From Bdellovibrionales bacterium CG10_big_fil_rev_8_21_14_0_10_45_34 (lineage in GTDB: Bacteria > Bdellovibrionota > Bdellovibrionia > Bdellovibrionales > 1-14-0-10-45-34), in NCBI GenBank assembly GCA_002778785.1, contig PEZS01000007.1, positions 10,119 through 74,118 on the forward strand: a stretch of 64,000 nucleotides of DNA. Reading direction: 5' to 3'. Position 1 is the first letter of the stretch, and the number at the start of each line of letters is the position of its first letter. Under the pieces are notes generated by a model, which saw only the letters and a program-made list of their open reading frames with translations, did not search any database and had not been told where the DNA came from. The position numbers were made by a program, and so were the translations under genes. Positions 19,296 through 27,507 of this stretch are shown in pieces.

Positions 19296-20801
19296 TTAGA
19301 GTAGTTTTCTAAAATATTCGCGCCAGGCATTGGATTGATCGAGTCTGTTAGATTTTCTTAGATGGGAAGCTGTTTCCCAAACGGTTTCAGCAATCTCCTT
19401 TTTTCTCTCAGAATCCGCAATAATTTCGCCAAACAGTTTCAAGAAGAATTCAAGGTTTTCCTTACTTGAATATTTTAATGCCAGCACGAGAATGTCGTCA
19501 GGTGAATTTCTCAAGACCGCTCGAGGGTCCTCACTTTGGGGGTTTTCTGTAGCCAAACTCTCTCCAAACTTTTTGTCTTTCAATCCGGCGCCCATTTGAA
19601 TGAATTCATTTAATGTGCTGGGGCTGAGATTTCTCATGATTGCATGGTCGAATGCCCTTGCGAAATCAGAGTGATCCGTAAAAGTAGCATAGATTCGGTT
19701 TTGATTTCGAAGCCTCGCATTGAGAAAAGGATCATACTTAATCTGAGTAAGATAATCGATGACCTTTTCCTCAGTCGACAAAGCTATTAGAGTCTCTAGC
19801 TTAACTGCATGCAAATCGATCAATAGATGTCTTTGGCTTTCGTTAAACTCCTGAAAGCCAGCATGTAAGCGATACTTTTTAATGATTTTATCAAAATCTA
19901 AACCGTCATTGAAAAACTCATGTGTCCATGGGAAGGCGCCCGAATCGTCATAGCTGGCGGGATAAGTTAACCCATCAACCTGCACACGTTTGACATTCAC
20001 ATTACTAGGAGCCCAGTGGCCCCGCACGGAATAGTGTTCAGACAGAAGATACAAACTCGTAGCATCCGAGTTCTTGAGCGCCAATCTGAAGGCAGAAAGA
20101 ATGCCGCCGCTGGGGTCATATCGACCGTCTATACTGGGGCCGAGCCAATTTTGAAATGAAATTTCGCTTCTTGCAGAATTAAGAGGTTTTCTATTTCTAG
20201 AGTTATCGGCGCCGCTAATCTGCTCGCGTTTAAGCCCAACAGAATATTTCGGCGACTCAACCTCTCTAAGCAATAACGCCAATCTTCTATGGTCGGCGAC
20301 CTCTATTGCTTCCATAAGCATTGATTGAGCCCGCACTCTTAACTCTACAAACTTAGCTCTGGCATCTGAGAGTTTTGGGTGCGACTGAACCATTTCGCGA
20401 ATCCTTCTTAGGGCGTCCGTATCGCTTTGCGGCCACGGGCCCGAAGAATCCAGAATCTGCTGATAGGTTTTCACTGCATTTTCAACGTCTTGAAAGAAAA
20501 GTTCATCCTTCGAATAGGAGAGTATACCGCGCTGGCCGTCTAAGAGTGGCGCACCGTTAAAGAGAGATGGCACCGTTGGCGAAGATGGACCTTCCTTTAT
20601 GACAATTCTTACGCCCGCGCCGGATTTGAGAATACGACACACACCTTTGACTACCTCTACGGTTTTACTTAGATCAGTTTTAGCACCTGCTTCCGTTGAA
20701 GACGGAACGGCCAACGAGAGAGGAACAGCAAGAAAAAAGATCACGCTAACTAAGAATGAATGCAGCCTTGAATTTACACTAAAAAACCGAAGAGAGTACA
20801 T
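19296..20801 (-). CDS. Hypothetical secreted protein, about 500 residues
   Basis: Start taken as the ATG at 20801 with AAGGA six or seven bases upstream. The N-terminus is a signal peptide (LHSFLVSVIFFLAVPLSLAVP). The mature protein is mostly helical. Repeating units resembling ankyrin-like helix pairs occur (DHRRLALLLREVESP, SDATSLYLLSEHYSVRGH, SRLDQSN), but they are too divergent for a firm call. No catalytic motif is visible. It is upstream of hutH on the same strand but separated by more than 200 structured bases, so probably independent. Confidence 0.65.
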   Translation of the reverse strand: MYSLRFFSVNSRLHSFLVSVIFFLAVPLSLAVPSSTEAGAKTDLSKTVEVVKGVCRILKSGAGVRIVIKEGPSSPTVPSLFNGAPLLDGQRGILSYSKDELFFQDVENAVKTYQQILDSSGPWPQSDTDALRRIREMVQSHPKLSDARAKFVELRVRAQSMLMEAIEVADHRRLALLLREVESPKYSVGLKREQISGADNSRNRKPLNSARSEISFQNWLGPSIDGRYDPSGGILSAFRLALKNSDATSLYLLSEHYSVRGHWAPSNVNVKRVQVDGLTYPASYDDSGAFPWTHEFFNDGLDFDKIIKKYRLHAGFQEFNESQRHLLIDLHAVKLETLIALSTEEKVIDYLTQIKYDPFLNARLRNQNRIYATFTDHSDFARAFDHAIMRNLSPSTLNEFIQMGAGLKDKKFGESLATENPQSEDPRAVLRNSPDDILVLALKYSSKENLEFFLKLFGEIIADSERKKEIAETVWETASHLRKSNRLDQSNAWREYFRKLL

Positions 20802-21158
20802 TCTCAATCCTTTTCACTCCCCTTGCGAACCATTCTTCCCGCCCAATTTCTCTGCTAAATATCAATCCGACGAGGGTCAAATGCAAAGAAGTTAAACCAC
20901 TTTAGATGTTTCCCAAAAATGGCACATTTCTAAAGTTTAGTACCTTTAAAAGTGACCTTAAAAACTGACCCAAAAAAGCACCGATATTATTAGTCTTCAG
21001 AGGATTTTATCACTTCCGGCGCCGGGGTGTGAGGGTAATGTTTACCCGCCAGGGTGTCGAACTTCTTTACAGCGACTCTCCATCAAGGGCGGTGAACCCT
21101 ACCTACCACGATTAGTTCATTTCACTCTCAAGAATAGAAATTGCATATGCTCCACTGA
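20802..21158. other. Non-coding divergent intergenic region
   Basis: 357 bases between two divergent genes for secreted proteins. I see no gene. It contains an inverted repeat ACTTTAGA (20899-20906) and TCTAAAGT (20929-20936) with a 22-base spacer, and GC-rich direct near-repeats around 21020-21060 (GGGGTGTGAGGG, CAGGGTGTCG). Promoters for both flanking genes are expected here, but none is clear. Confidence 0.5.
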
Positions 21159-22223
21159 ATGGGCAAACGCGTTTATGTAATAGCATTGTTAGCTACACTA
21201 CTCTTCTGTCCCTTTGCGGCAGCTAAGCCCTCTAAGGCGGCGGCGGTGGCGCCAGTCTGTCAGCTGTTCGGCGAGGGTTATGATTTTTCTCGAATTCAGA
21301 GGCTGAATGATCCTCCCCGCGAAGCCCTAGACAATCCTAACGATTACGTGTTTTATCCTCTGCCTGGCATCGCTGAAATCCAGCGGCAAATGTCGGACTG
21401 GGCCACACTAGAGAATTCCTTGCCAGATGATTTGCGCGAGGTAGTGGCGCCACGACTCCGCGGAGTCGATATGCTTTTGTCTTTACCGAGACAGCTTTAC
21501 TTAGGAAAAGAAGTAACGCTTCAAACCCGAAAAAAAGACATAGTCAAAGCTTACTTTTACGAGATTGACCCCAAAACAATTCACCTGATGATTCAACTTG
21601 ATAGTGAACTGAATTTTACCGCTCAGAATTTGCCCGCATTTGATCTTCCAAAAACCAACTTCTTAAAGTACTCACTCGCCCCTTTTAATCAGATCATTTT
21701 TGGTGAGCAAGAAGTCAACAAAGACTATCGCGATCGCAGAGGCGTACCAACGTCTCAAATTTTCGAAATCAATCAATTCAATCAAAAGTTCCTAGACCGT
21801 AGTTTTTTTCTCATCGCCTCAGATTTGGACATCAGTAAAGGCTTTAGCCCCAATCAGACGCACTACGGATTCGCTCGCGTACTCACTTCGCTGGGTGAGC
21901 ATGAACCTTTTGAATTCGAAGAGAAATACAAATTCAAATTGCTCCGTCAAAATCGGCCTATGGTTGAGATCGGTCGTTATGACCTAAGAAATCTTTCGAG
22001 GTCTTCTCGAGAGAAATTTCTTAAACATCTGTGTGCCTACATCAAAAAGATCATGGGTACAGATGAAGTCGATTTAGTGATGTATACCAACGATGCAGGT
22101 AAAAAGGCATTTGAAAGAGCTTATGGGTTTCGTGGTTTATTAACCCCGGATCAAATATCGACAAATGCTACGGATTTCGTATTAACTCTCAGTCTTCAAG
22201 AGCTCGCGAGTCAATTTCCGTAG
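21159..22223 (+). CDS. Hypothetical exported protein, possibly acyltransferase-like (GNAT/FeeM fold)
   Basis: 354 residues. The N-terminus is a signal peptide (MGKRVYVIALLATLLFCPFAAAKP). The C-terminal half resembles the acyl-homoserine-lactone synthase/FeeM/GNAT layout: strand-rich blocks ending with VEIGRYDLRNLS, a helix REKFLKHLCAYIKKIMG, a strand VDLVMYTND and AGKKAFERAYGFRGL, which looks like the last helix-strand of a GNAT fold. An acyltransferase with a signal peptide would be unusual, so the call is tentative. It overlaps the convergent tetR gene by 42 bases at the 3' ends. No clear ribosome site precedes the ATG. Confidence 0.6.
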   Translation: MGKRVYVIALLATLLFCPFAAAKPSKAAAVAPVCQLFGEGYDFSRIQRLNDPPREALDNPNDYVFYPLPGIAEIQRQMSDWATLENSLPDDLREVVAPRLRGVDMLLSLPRQLYLGKEVTLQTRKKDIVKAYFYEIDPKTIHLMIQLDSELNFTAQNLPAFDLPKTNFLKYSLAPFNQIIFGEQEVNKDYRDRRGVPTSQIFEINQFNQKFLDRSFFLIASDLDISKGFSPNQTHYGFARVLTSLGEHEPFEFEEKYKFKLLRQNRPMVEIGRYDLRNLSRSSREKFLKHLCAYIKKIMGTDEVDLVMYTNDAGKKAFERAYGFRGLLTPDQISTNATDFVLTLSLQELASQFP

Positions 22224-22829
22224 TGCTCGATAGTTCCTTATGTCGACTCCATTTTGCGTCACACTCGAAATGACCAAGTGAACAACCTGATTGTACAGAA
22301 CACTTGCTATGTATTCAGAGTCTAAATTCGACGCTTCTCTGTTTTTGATGCCTCTATCCACAAAAGACTTGAGTCGACTTCTGCCTATCTCCCGCACCTC
22401 CGAATTGAATTTCAAATACTCCGGGTTAAACGTGCAGTGATAGAGAAACGCCATCCACATCTTGAGGTGGTCAGGAAACTTCTTGGCCCATTCGAAGTTT
22501 GATTTTACGTAAGAATTAATATTTTTTAGTGCAGATTTTGTTTCATCGAAAGCGCTCCCAACATGAATTTGTGCATTGGCTACAGAGAAATGAATAACTT
22601 CGACAAACAGTTCTTCTTTTTTTGAAAAATAGTGGGTTATCAGCGGCCTGCTGACTCCAATCTCTTCGGCAAGCGCCGCAAAACTCGCTTGTTCTAGACC
22701 GCGATCCGCAATGACTTTCAATGCTTGCTCTACAATTCGAAGGCGCGTTTTTTCAGATTTTGCCAAGTAATGCGGATCAGCCGATAGCACGGCATGCATT
22801 TTCTTGACCCCGTCTAAACTGAGCTTCAC
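22182..22829 (-). CDS. TetR-family transcriptional regulator
   Basis: 215 residues. The N-terminal helix-turn-helix fits TetR: TRLRIVEQALKVIADRGLEQ, then ASFAALAEEIGVSRPLITHYF and KKEELFVEVI. The C-terminal part is an all-helical ligand-binding domain. Start is GTG at 22829 with GGAAGGA about nine bases upstream. A perfect 17-bp palindrome lies 55 bases upstream, between this gene and the divergent 23067 gene, and is the obvious candidate operator for autoregulation and control of that neighbour. The 3' end overlaps the convergent 21159 gene by 42 bases. Ligand unknown. Confidence 0.9.
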   Translation of the reverse strand: MKLSLDGVKKMHAVLSADPHYLAKSEKTRLRIVEQALKVIADRGLEQASFAALAEEIGVSRPLITHYFSKKEELFVEVIHFSVANAQIHVGSAFDETKSALKNINSYVKSNFEWAKKFPDHLKMWMAFLYHCTFNPEYLKFNSEVREIGRSRLKSFVDRGIKNREASNLDSEYIASVLYNQVVHLVISSVTQNGVDIRNYRALRKLTRELLKTES

Positions 22830-22883
22830 TGCTAAATCCTTCCGTGAATGAAAGTCGATTTTTATATCAGTATTATATAAAAA

Positions 22884-22900
22884 TTATAACACTGTTATAA
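22884..22900. promoter_or_regulatory. Perfect 17-bp palindrome, candidate TetR operator
   Basis: TTATAACA-C-TGTTATAA, in a very AT-rich stretch in the 237-base divergent region between the TetR gene (start 22829) and the secreted-protein gene (start 23067). Size and symmetry fit a TetR-dimer site; the assignment is by position. Confidence 0.6.
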
Positions 22901-23066
22901 AATATTGAGAAATTATTTTAATGACTTTATGTTGTGCCTCTGCCTTCTCGAAGCGAACGAAGGGCTTCGGTCGAAAGTCCAAAAGACCGCGGAAGTAGCA
23001 GGTGGATCAATTTGTTTACTTTAACCCTGAGCCTAAAAGCTCAAAACATTACCTAGGAGACATAAA

Positions 23067-23507
23067 GTGAAATTACTGAAGCGAATTCTTGTAACTATGG
23101 TAATCGCACTTTCAGCAGGATCCGTAGTGGCAGCAGAGCAGTGCCTTAACCTCAACGTTGAACGAAGAGATCTGGCCTTACTTATGACGACACTTTTGCA
23201 CAAGGGCTACCAGTTTAAAGTCGAGCTGCCAGAGGCTATTGGCCCTATCGGCTTTGATGAAAATGGCAGACCTTATAGAAGGAGCAACATTGGGGATGAC
23301 GGCAAAGTGAGAACCGCTTTAGTTAGACTAAGATTTCAAGCGGCTACAAGCCGAAGAGCTCAAGACGCATCCACCGCAGCGTATAGAAGTCTCAGCACAA
23401 GTGAAAACACAAAACTGAGCTTAGTCTATAACGGGGAGATTTATGGCTCTTCGATACGGGGTCCAGAGTCTTGCAAACGCTACCACCAAATCGAATCAGA
23501 ACTTTAG
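23067..23507 (+). CDS. Hypothetical small secreted protein, 146 residues
   Basis: GTG start at 23067 with AGGAGA seven bases upstream. Signal peptide MKLLKRILVTMVIALSAGSVVAA, then a mature domain of about 120 residues with two cysteines (EQCLNL near the start and SCKRYH near the end) that could form a disulphide. Basic, no recognised motif. It is divergent from tetR with the palindrome at 22884 between them, so it is a plausible regulatory target of that TetR. It ends nine bases before the convergent rpe stop. Function unknown. Confidence 0.68.
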   Translation: MKLLKRILVTMVIALSAGSVVAAEQCLNLNVERRDLALLMTTLLHKGYQFKVELPEAIGPIGFDENGRPYRRSNIGDDGKVRTALVRLRFQAATSRRAQDASTAAYRSLSTSENTKLSLVYNGEIYGSSIRGPESCKRYHQIESEL

Positions 23508-23515
23508 AAAAAGGG

Positions 23516-24163
23516 TTATGTGCCTTTAAGAGCGGAGATTCTCTGCGAGTAATCTCCGCTAAAAATATAATTCCCGGCTACTAGCACGTCGGCGCCGGCA
23601 TCTACACAGATGCGAGCTGTTTGATCGTTAATTCCGCCGTCGACTTCGATTAAAAAGTTCAGCTTTCGCTGTCTTCTAATTTTATCGAGCTCCTGGATCT
23701 TTTGCACTTGATCGGCCATAAACTTCTGCCCTCCAAAACCGGGATTGACAGTCATAACAAGAACAAGGTCCACCCTGTCGCAGTATTTTATCACTTCACT
23801 TATGTTTGTCGCGGGCCTTGCAGTGATACCGGGCTTCATTCCAAGTGCTTTGATTTTATCAAGACAGTCGCCGACGTCGTCACTCTCTACATGAGCAGTC
23901 AGCCTGTCTACGCCAGCGTTGGCAAAGTCTTCGATCCACTTGGCGGGATGATCAACCATTAAGTGAGCATCCAAAATCAACTTTGTTCGAGGTCGAATCT
24001 TTTGCACTACCGGAGCCCCAAAAGTGATGTTTGGCACAAAATGCCCATCCATAATATCTAAGTGAAGCCACTCAGCTCCTGCTAGTTCAATCTGTTTTAT
24101 CTCAGACGCTATCTCTGAAAAATCACAAGAAAGCAGACTCGGCGCTATTAGGACACTCTTCAT
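23516..24163 (-). CDS. rpe: Ribulose-phosphate 3-epimerase
   Basis: 215 residues. A TIM-barrel epimerase: IAPSLLSCDFSEI at the N-terminus, HLDIMDGHFVPNITFG with the metal/catalytic His and Asp, LDAHLMVDHP, TVNPGFGGQKF, and EVDGGINDQTA with the second catalytic Asp. It interconverts ribulose-5-phosphate and xylulose-5-phosphate. ATG at 24163 has GGAGGAG nine bases upstream; an in-frame TTG at 24172 would sit on the ribosome site and is rejected. It belongs with the fmt/def/lptG minus-strand group but is now separated from fmt by the insert at 24469-26443. Confidence 0.97.
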   Translation of the reverse strand: MKSVLIAPSLLSCDFSEIASEIKQIELAGAEWLHLDIMDGHFVPNITFGAPVVQKIRPRTKLILDAHLMVDHPAKWIEDFANAGVDRLTAHVESDDVGDCLDKIKALGMKPGITARPATNISEVIKYCDRVDLVLVMTVNPGFGGQKFMADQVQKIQELDKIRRQRKLNFLIEVDGGINDQTARICVDAGADVLVAGNYIFSGDYSQRISALKGT

Positions 24164-24468
24164 CGATGACAACTCCTCCTCCCCTTTTAAGCCCGACTTT
24201 TTTTAACCATTTAATCACTTTCTCACCAACTGCGCTCTCTTTATTTGGATCCCAATTACGCAGAATCCATCATTCCCGACGAGCTACAGAGTGCGCTCAA
24301 ACTCGGAGCGGCTGTTACCACATCTCCGCAGCTGTGGCTAAGGCTTACGCCTCGAAAAATAAGAGCTCAGGCGTTATTCACCCTAAAAACCTCGCCTGGC
24401 CCGCGAAGTTCGGGCCCAACTTGTATTTAGACCCTTCATGACCTATAATAGGTCTTAAGAGGTCACAT
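24164..24468. other. Non-coding gap upstream of rpe and of the toxin-antitoxin pair
   Basis: 305 bases. On the minus strand a frame of roughly 55 codons (WILRNWDPNKESAVGEKVI-type sequence) runs into the rpe start, and could be the decayed end of a lost gene, but it has no start and I cannot identify it. The right end holds the toxin-antitoxin promoter. No RNA gene is seen. Confidence 0.4.
24421..24454 (+). promoter_or_regulatory. Promoter and overlapping operator of the toxin-antitoxin pair
   Basis: A -10 TATAAT (24444-24449) is embedded in the perfect palindrome GACCTAT-A-ATAGGTC (24440-24454). A weak -35 TTGTAT (24421-24426) lies 17 bases upstream. Palindromes over the -10 are the usual way antitoxins repress their own operon. 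The antitoxin ribosome site AAGAGG follows. Confidence 0.68.
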
Positions 24469-24726
24469 ATGAAAATCGCAGCGATATCGGAACTGAAAGC
24501 TAAGTTAGCGCGATACATTAGGTTGGTAAAGTCCGGCGAGGATGTTGAGATAAGGGAACGTGGTGTTCCAGTTGCTTTGTTAACTGCGATTCGCTCAGAG
24601 TCTGATATTTCGATAACACCACCGAGAAAAGATCCATCTTCTTTAGGAAAATTTTCGTTCTCCACAAAGCCAAAAATCAAATTCGATGTCGTCGAGTTGA
24701 TGTTAGAGGATAGGGCAAAAAGATGA
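24469..24726 (+). CDS. Type II antitoxin, Phd/YefM family
   Basis: 85 residues. The N-terminus fits Phd/YefM: MKIAAISELKAKLARYIRLV, then SGEDVEIRERGVPVALL, the DNA-binding half of the family. The C-terminal 35 residues are charged and probably disordered, the part that wraps around the toxin. ATG at 24469 has AAGAGG six bases upstream. Its last four bases overlap the toxin start (ATGA), so the two are made together, and a palindrome covers its promoter. It should neutralise the PIN toxin and repress the operon. Confidence 0.88.
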   Translation: MKIAAISELKAKLARYIRLVKSGEDVEIRERGVPVALLTAIRSESDISITPPRKDPSSLGKFSFSTKPKIKFDVVELMLEDRAKR

Positions 24727-25148
24727 TTGCCTATATAGACTCCTCGGTTTTGATGAGAGTCTTATTGGGGCAGCCGAGTGCGCTAGCTGAGTTCCGACGC
24801 ATTGAACGTCCCGTCGCAAGCAAGCTGTTAAAAGTTGAAGGACTTCGAACGCTAGACCGACTAAGAGTTCGCAGTCTTCTATCAGAATTAGAATATGTAA
24901 AAGCGGTACAAGAGTTTAGAGATGCTACTGACGCCGTCGAATGGGTTGAAATCACAGATTTGGTATTAGATCGTGTCTGTGGAAGTTTTGCCGTAGGACT
25001 TGGCACTCTAGATGCGATACATCTTGTGTCGGCACTCGTGTGGCAAGAAAAAACAAAGATGAGGCTTACGCTTTTGACTCATGACGTGCTCCTTGGGCGA
25101 GCCGCGCGAGCCTTAGGCTTTCCTGTATTGGGATGTATCGAAGATTAG
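24723..25148 (+). CDS. vapC: PIN-domain toxin, VapC family
   Basis: 141 residues. PIN features: the N-terminal acid in MIAYIDSSVLMRVLLG, a second acid in KVEGLRTLDRLR, the TLDAIHLVSALVW block with the third Asp, and LLTHDVLLGRAARALGFPV near the end. These four acidic positions form the metal site of a ribonuclease. VapC toxins cut initiator tRNA or 23S rRNA; the target here cannot be told. It overlaps the antitoxin gene by four bases and is part of a plus-strand insert between minus-strand housekeeping genes. Confidence 0.9.
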   Translation: MIAYIDSSVLMRVLLGQPSALAEFRRIERPVASKLLKVEGLRTLDRLRVRSLLSELEYVKAVQEFRDATDAVEWVEITDLVLDRVCGSFAVGLGTLDAIHLVSALVWQEKTKMRLTLLTHDVLLGRAARALGFPVLGCIED

Positions 25149-25207
25149 CGATAGCTTAAGGCAAATGAATTCGTTCGCGTAATAAGTGTAGTCTTCCTTC
25201 CTGACCA

Positions 25208-25259
25208 GTTCTCACCGTATCGATAACTGGTCTTGACCAATTATCGATACGGTGAGAAC
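25208..25259. promoter_or_regulatory. Large near-perfect inverted repeat upstream of the AAA/DUF4143 gene
   Basis: Arms of 25 bases (25208-25232 and 25235-25259), one mismatch, separated by only TT. The core reads CCGTATCGATAA and its complement TTATCGATACGG. It ends eight bases before the ATG at 25268. A TTGACC (25233-25238) sits at the centre and GAACAT (25256-25261) lies 17 bases on, so the repeat would span a promoter whose transcript begins near the ATG. It could be an operator or a cruciform-forming site. Confidence 0.7.
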
Positions 25260-25267
25260 ATCAGAAC

Positions 25268-26443
25268 ATGGCAACAAGATACCTTAAGGCGGCGGTAGAA
25301 GCGGATGCCCTTGCTGATTACAAAATGGCCTTCATTAGTGGCCCTCGGCAAGTTGGAAAGACAACGCTCGCAAAACAAATGCTCACTTCATCGGCGAACT
25401 ACTTTTCTTGGGATAATGGCGACTTTAGAAAGCAGTGGTCGAAGTCGCCACTTAAAGCCATCGAGCTAGCCGAAAAAGGGCCCGTTCTACTTGATGAAAT
25501 TCATAAAGATCGCAACTGGAAATCTCGAATTAAGGGAATATACGATACAGTTGGTAATGAAATCCCTATCTTGGTAACTGGTAGTGCACGACTGGATCTT
25601 TACAGAAAGGGAGGCGACAGCTTACTGGGGCGCTACATACCCTATCGGCTGCATCCATTCTCCGTTGGCGAGAGAGACTATCCAATTACGCCTGATGAAA
25701 TCCTCCAAAGTCTGACGGTAGAATACAAGTGGTCAGATCTAATGGCACTCGGAGGCTTCCCTGAGCCATTCATCGCCGGTAACGCCAACAAAGCCCAACG
25801 ATGGAGCCGTTTAAGACTTGATCGACTGGCTTACGAAGACACCCGAGACATAAAGGTTTTGTCCGACTTAAATGCCTTTCGCGTTATGCTGGATCTAATA
25901 CCAGACAAAGTAGGAAGCTTGTTTTCTTTTAACTCGCTGAGGGAAGACGTAGGCGTCGCGTATTCCACGGTAAGAGATTGGGTCCTGCTCTCCGAGAACC
26001 TATATTACGGTTTTTTTATAAGACCATACTCTAAAGGAATAAAGAGATCGCTAAGGGCTGAGCCCAAATTCTATCTTTACGATATTTTACAGATCCCAGA
26101 GAAGAACTTCAGTCAAAGAATCGAAAACTTAACTGCACTGCATTTGCTGAAGGCCTGCCACTTCTGGACTGATACGGCCCAAGGATTTTTTGAGTTGCAT
26201 TTTTTGCGAGATAAAGAAAAGAGAGAAGTGGATTTTTTGATTTGTAGAAACCGAAAGCCTTGGATGCTTTTAGAGTGCAAATCAGGATCTACAAGCGTTT
26301 CGTCTAACTTAGTCCACTTTAAGTCCCAACTCAAAACGCCGCTGAACTTTCAACTCGTCGATAAACGCAATTTTGACAAAGAGTTTCCCGCACAAAATGT
26401 CCGAATAATTAACTATGAGAAGTTCTTCTCGGGAATGATTTAA
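25268..26443 (+). CDS. AAA ATPase with C-terminal DUF4143 domain
   Basis: 391 residues. N-terminal P-loop ISGPRQVGKTTLAKQ, a Walker B region VLLDEIHK, and the sensor strand ILVTGSARLDLYRKGGDS match the ATPase family usually annotated with DUF4143. The middle is winged-helix-like (FNSLREDVGVAYSTVRDWVLL) and the C-terminus resembles a restriction-endonuclease fold (HFLRDKEKREVDFLICRNRKPWMLLECKSG, with the D and ExK typical of that fold). These proteins are often carried by mobile or accessory regions; their true function is poorly understood. No ribosome site is seen before the ATG, and the transcript may be leaderless. A large inverted repeat precedes it. Confidence 0.9.
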   Translation: MATRYLKAAVEADALADYKMAFISGPRQVGKTTLAKQMLTSSANYFSWDNGDFRKQWSKSPLKAIELAEKGPVLLDEIHKDRNWKSRIKGIYDTVGNEIPILVTGSARLDLYRKGGDSLLGRYIPYRLHPFSVGERDYPITPDEILQSLTVEYKWSDLMALGGFPEPFIAGNANKAQRWSRLRLDRLAYEDTRDIKVLSDLNAFRVMLDLIPDKVGSLFSFNSLREDVGVAYSTVRDWVLLSENLYYGFFIRPYSKGIKRSLRAEPKFYLYDILQIPEKNFSQRIENLTALHLLKACHFWTDTAQGFFELHFLRDKEKREVDFLICRNRKPWMLLECKSGSTSVSSNLVHFKSQLKTPLNFQLVDKRNFDKEFPAQNVRIINYEKFFSGMI

Positions 26444-26505
26444 ATCTGTGACTGTCGTTGAGCGGCGATATTTTGGATCATGAAACCGTAAATGATGTGA
26501 ATTGA

Positions 26506-27471
26506 CTACTCCAAAATATCATCTGTATTCAATCCGAAGCCGATAATAAAATCTTTGGCTGTCATTCTAGAGCGAGACTCAGGCAAAACCTCAACAATTT
26601 CGATAGCGGAATTTCTGGAGCAACCTACAATAAGCAGACCGTCATCACTCATCAGCACTCTGCCGGCCTCAATTGTTCTGCCAAAAACTGCAGCGTCGTT
26701 GCCGCCTACTAACCGAGCCTTCAAAATCTTTACGGGTTTTGACTTCCACAAAAAATAAGCCTTTGGCCAAACAACTAAACCATCAACAAGCCCTTTGACA
26801 TACTTTGCTTCTAACTGATTCCACAGAATACGAGCCTCGTCTTTTTCAATCTTTTTCGCGATTGTCACCTTGGACTCATCTTGCTCTTGAACCTTGAGCG
26901 ATCCTTCTAAGTAGCGAACTAACTCATCGGTCAGCAGCTCTGACCCTATTTGCGAAAGCTCATCAAAAAGTATGGTAGCGTTGTGATCTTCGCGAATCTT
27001 CAGCCGCCTCAGGCCCAAGATAGGTCCTGCATCTAGCTTTTGCACAACTCTTTGCAGAGTAACTCCAGTTTCAGAGTCGCAGTTCATCAATGCCCTCTGA
27101 ATGGGCGCAGCTCCCCGCAGGTGGGGCAAAAGACTTGCATGCAAATTAAAAACTTCACCACTAAAAATATCTAAAAGAGACTGAGACAAAATCTGACCGT
27201 AAGCCACTACTACAGCTAAATCGGCATTTACACTTTTTAACTTTTCCAAAAATGATGCTTCTTTGGCCTTCTCAGGAGTTGCGACTGAGAGTCCTTGGCT
27301 TAAAGCATACTCCTTGGTGTGACTCGCTTTAAGCTGCATCTTCCGACCGGCCGGTCTATCCGGTTGAGAAACGACAAGCACGACATCGAACTCATTCGAT
27401 TCCACTAGCTTTTGCAAACTCGGCACAGAAAATTCAGGAGTACCAAAGAAGACTACACGTTTTTTCTGCAC
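26506..27471 (-). CDS. fmt: Methionyl-tRNA formyltransferase
   Basis: 321 residues from GTG at 27471, which has GGGAG seven or eight bases upstream; the longer TTG frame at 27489 is less likely. The sequence starts QKKRVVFFGTPEFSVPSL, and has the formyltransferase block FNLHASLLPHLRGAAPIQRAL with the catalytic Asn and His, and GVTLQRVVQKLDAGPIL, then the C-terminal OB-fold domain. It formylates initiator Met-tRNA with 10-formyl-THF. It is 36 bases downstream of def on the same strand, the common def-fmt pair. The rsmB gene that often follows fmt is absent here. Confidence 0.97.
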   Translation of the reverse strand: MQKKRVVFFGTPEFSVPSLQKLVESNEFDVVLVVSQPDRPAGRKMQLKASHTKEYALSQGLSVATPEKAKEASFLEKLKSVNADLAVVVAYGQILSQSLLDIFSGEVFNLHASLLPHLRGAAPIQRALMNCDSETGVTLQRVVQKLDAGPILGLRRLKIREDHNATILFDELSQIGSELLTDELVRYLEGSLKVQEQDESKVTIAKKIEKDEARILWNQLEAKYVKGLVDGLVVWPKAYFLWKSKPVKILKARLVGGNDAAVFGRTIEAGRVLMSDDGLLIVGCSRNSAIEIVEVLPESRSRMTAKDFIIGFGLNTDDILE

Positions 27472-27507
27472 GCCTGCAACTCCCGCCAAGTCTGGCGCAA
27501 AAAAGTA

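Noticed and set aside
20915-20940. A TGGCAC element that might be a sigma-54 promoter
   Set aside because: The required second block (TTGC at the correct spacing) is absent, so it is not a credible sigma-54 site.
24166-24441. A plus-strand reading frame of about 90 codons before the antitoxin gene, and a minus-strand frame running into rpe
   Set aside because: The plus frame is dominated by low-quality, compositionally odd sequence and overlaps the rpe ribosome site and the antitoxin promoter; the minus frame has no start codon. Neither resembles a known protein, so I do not call a gene.
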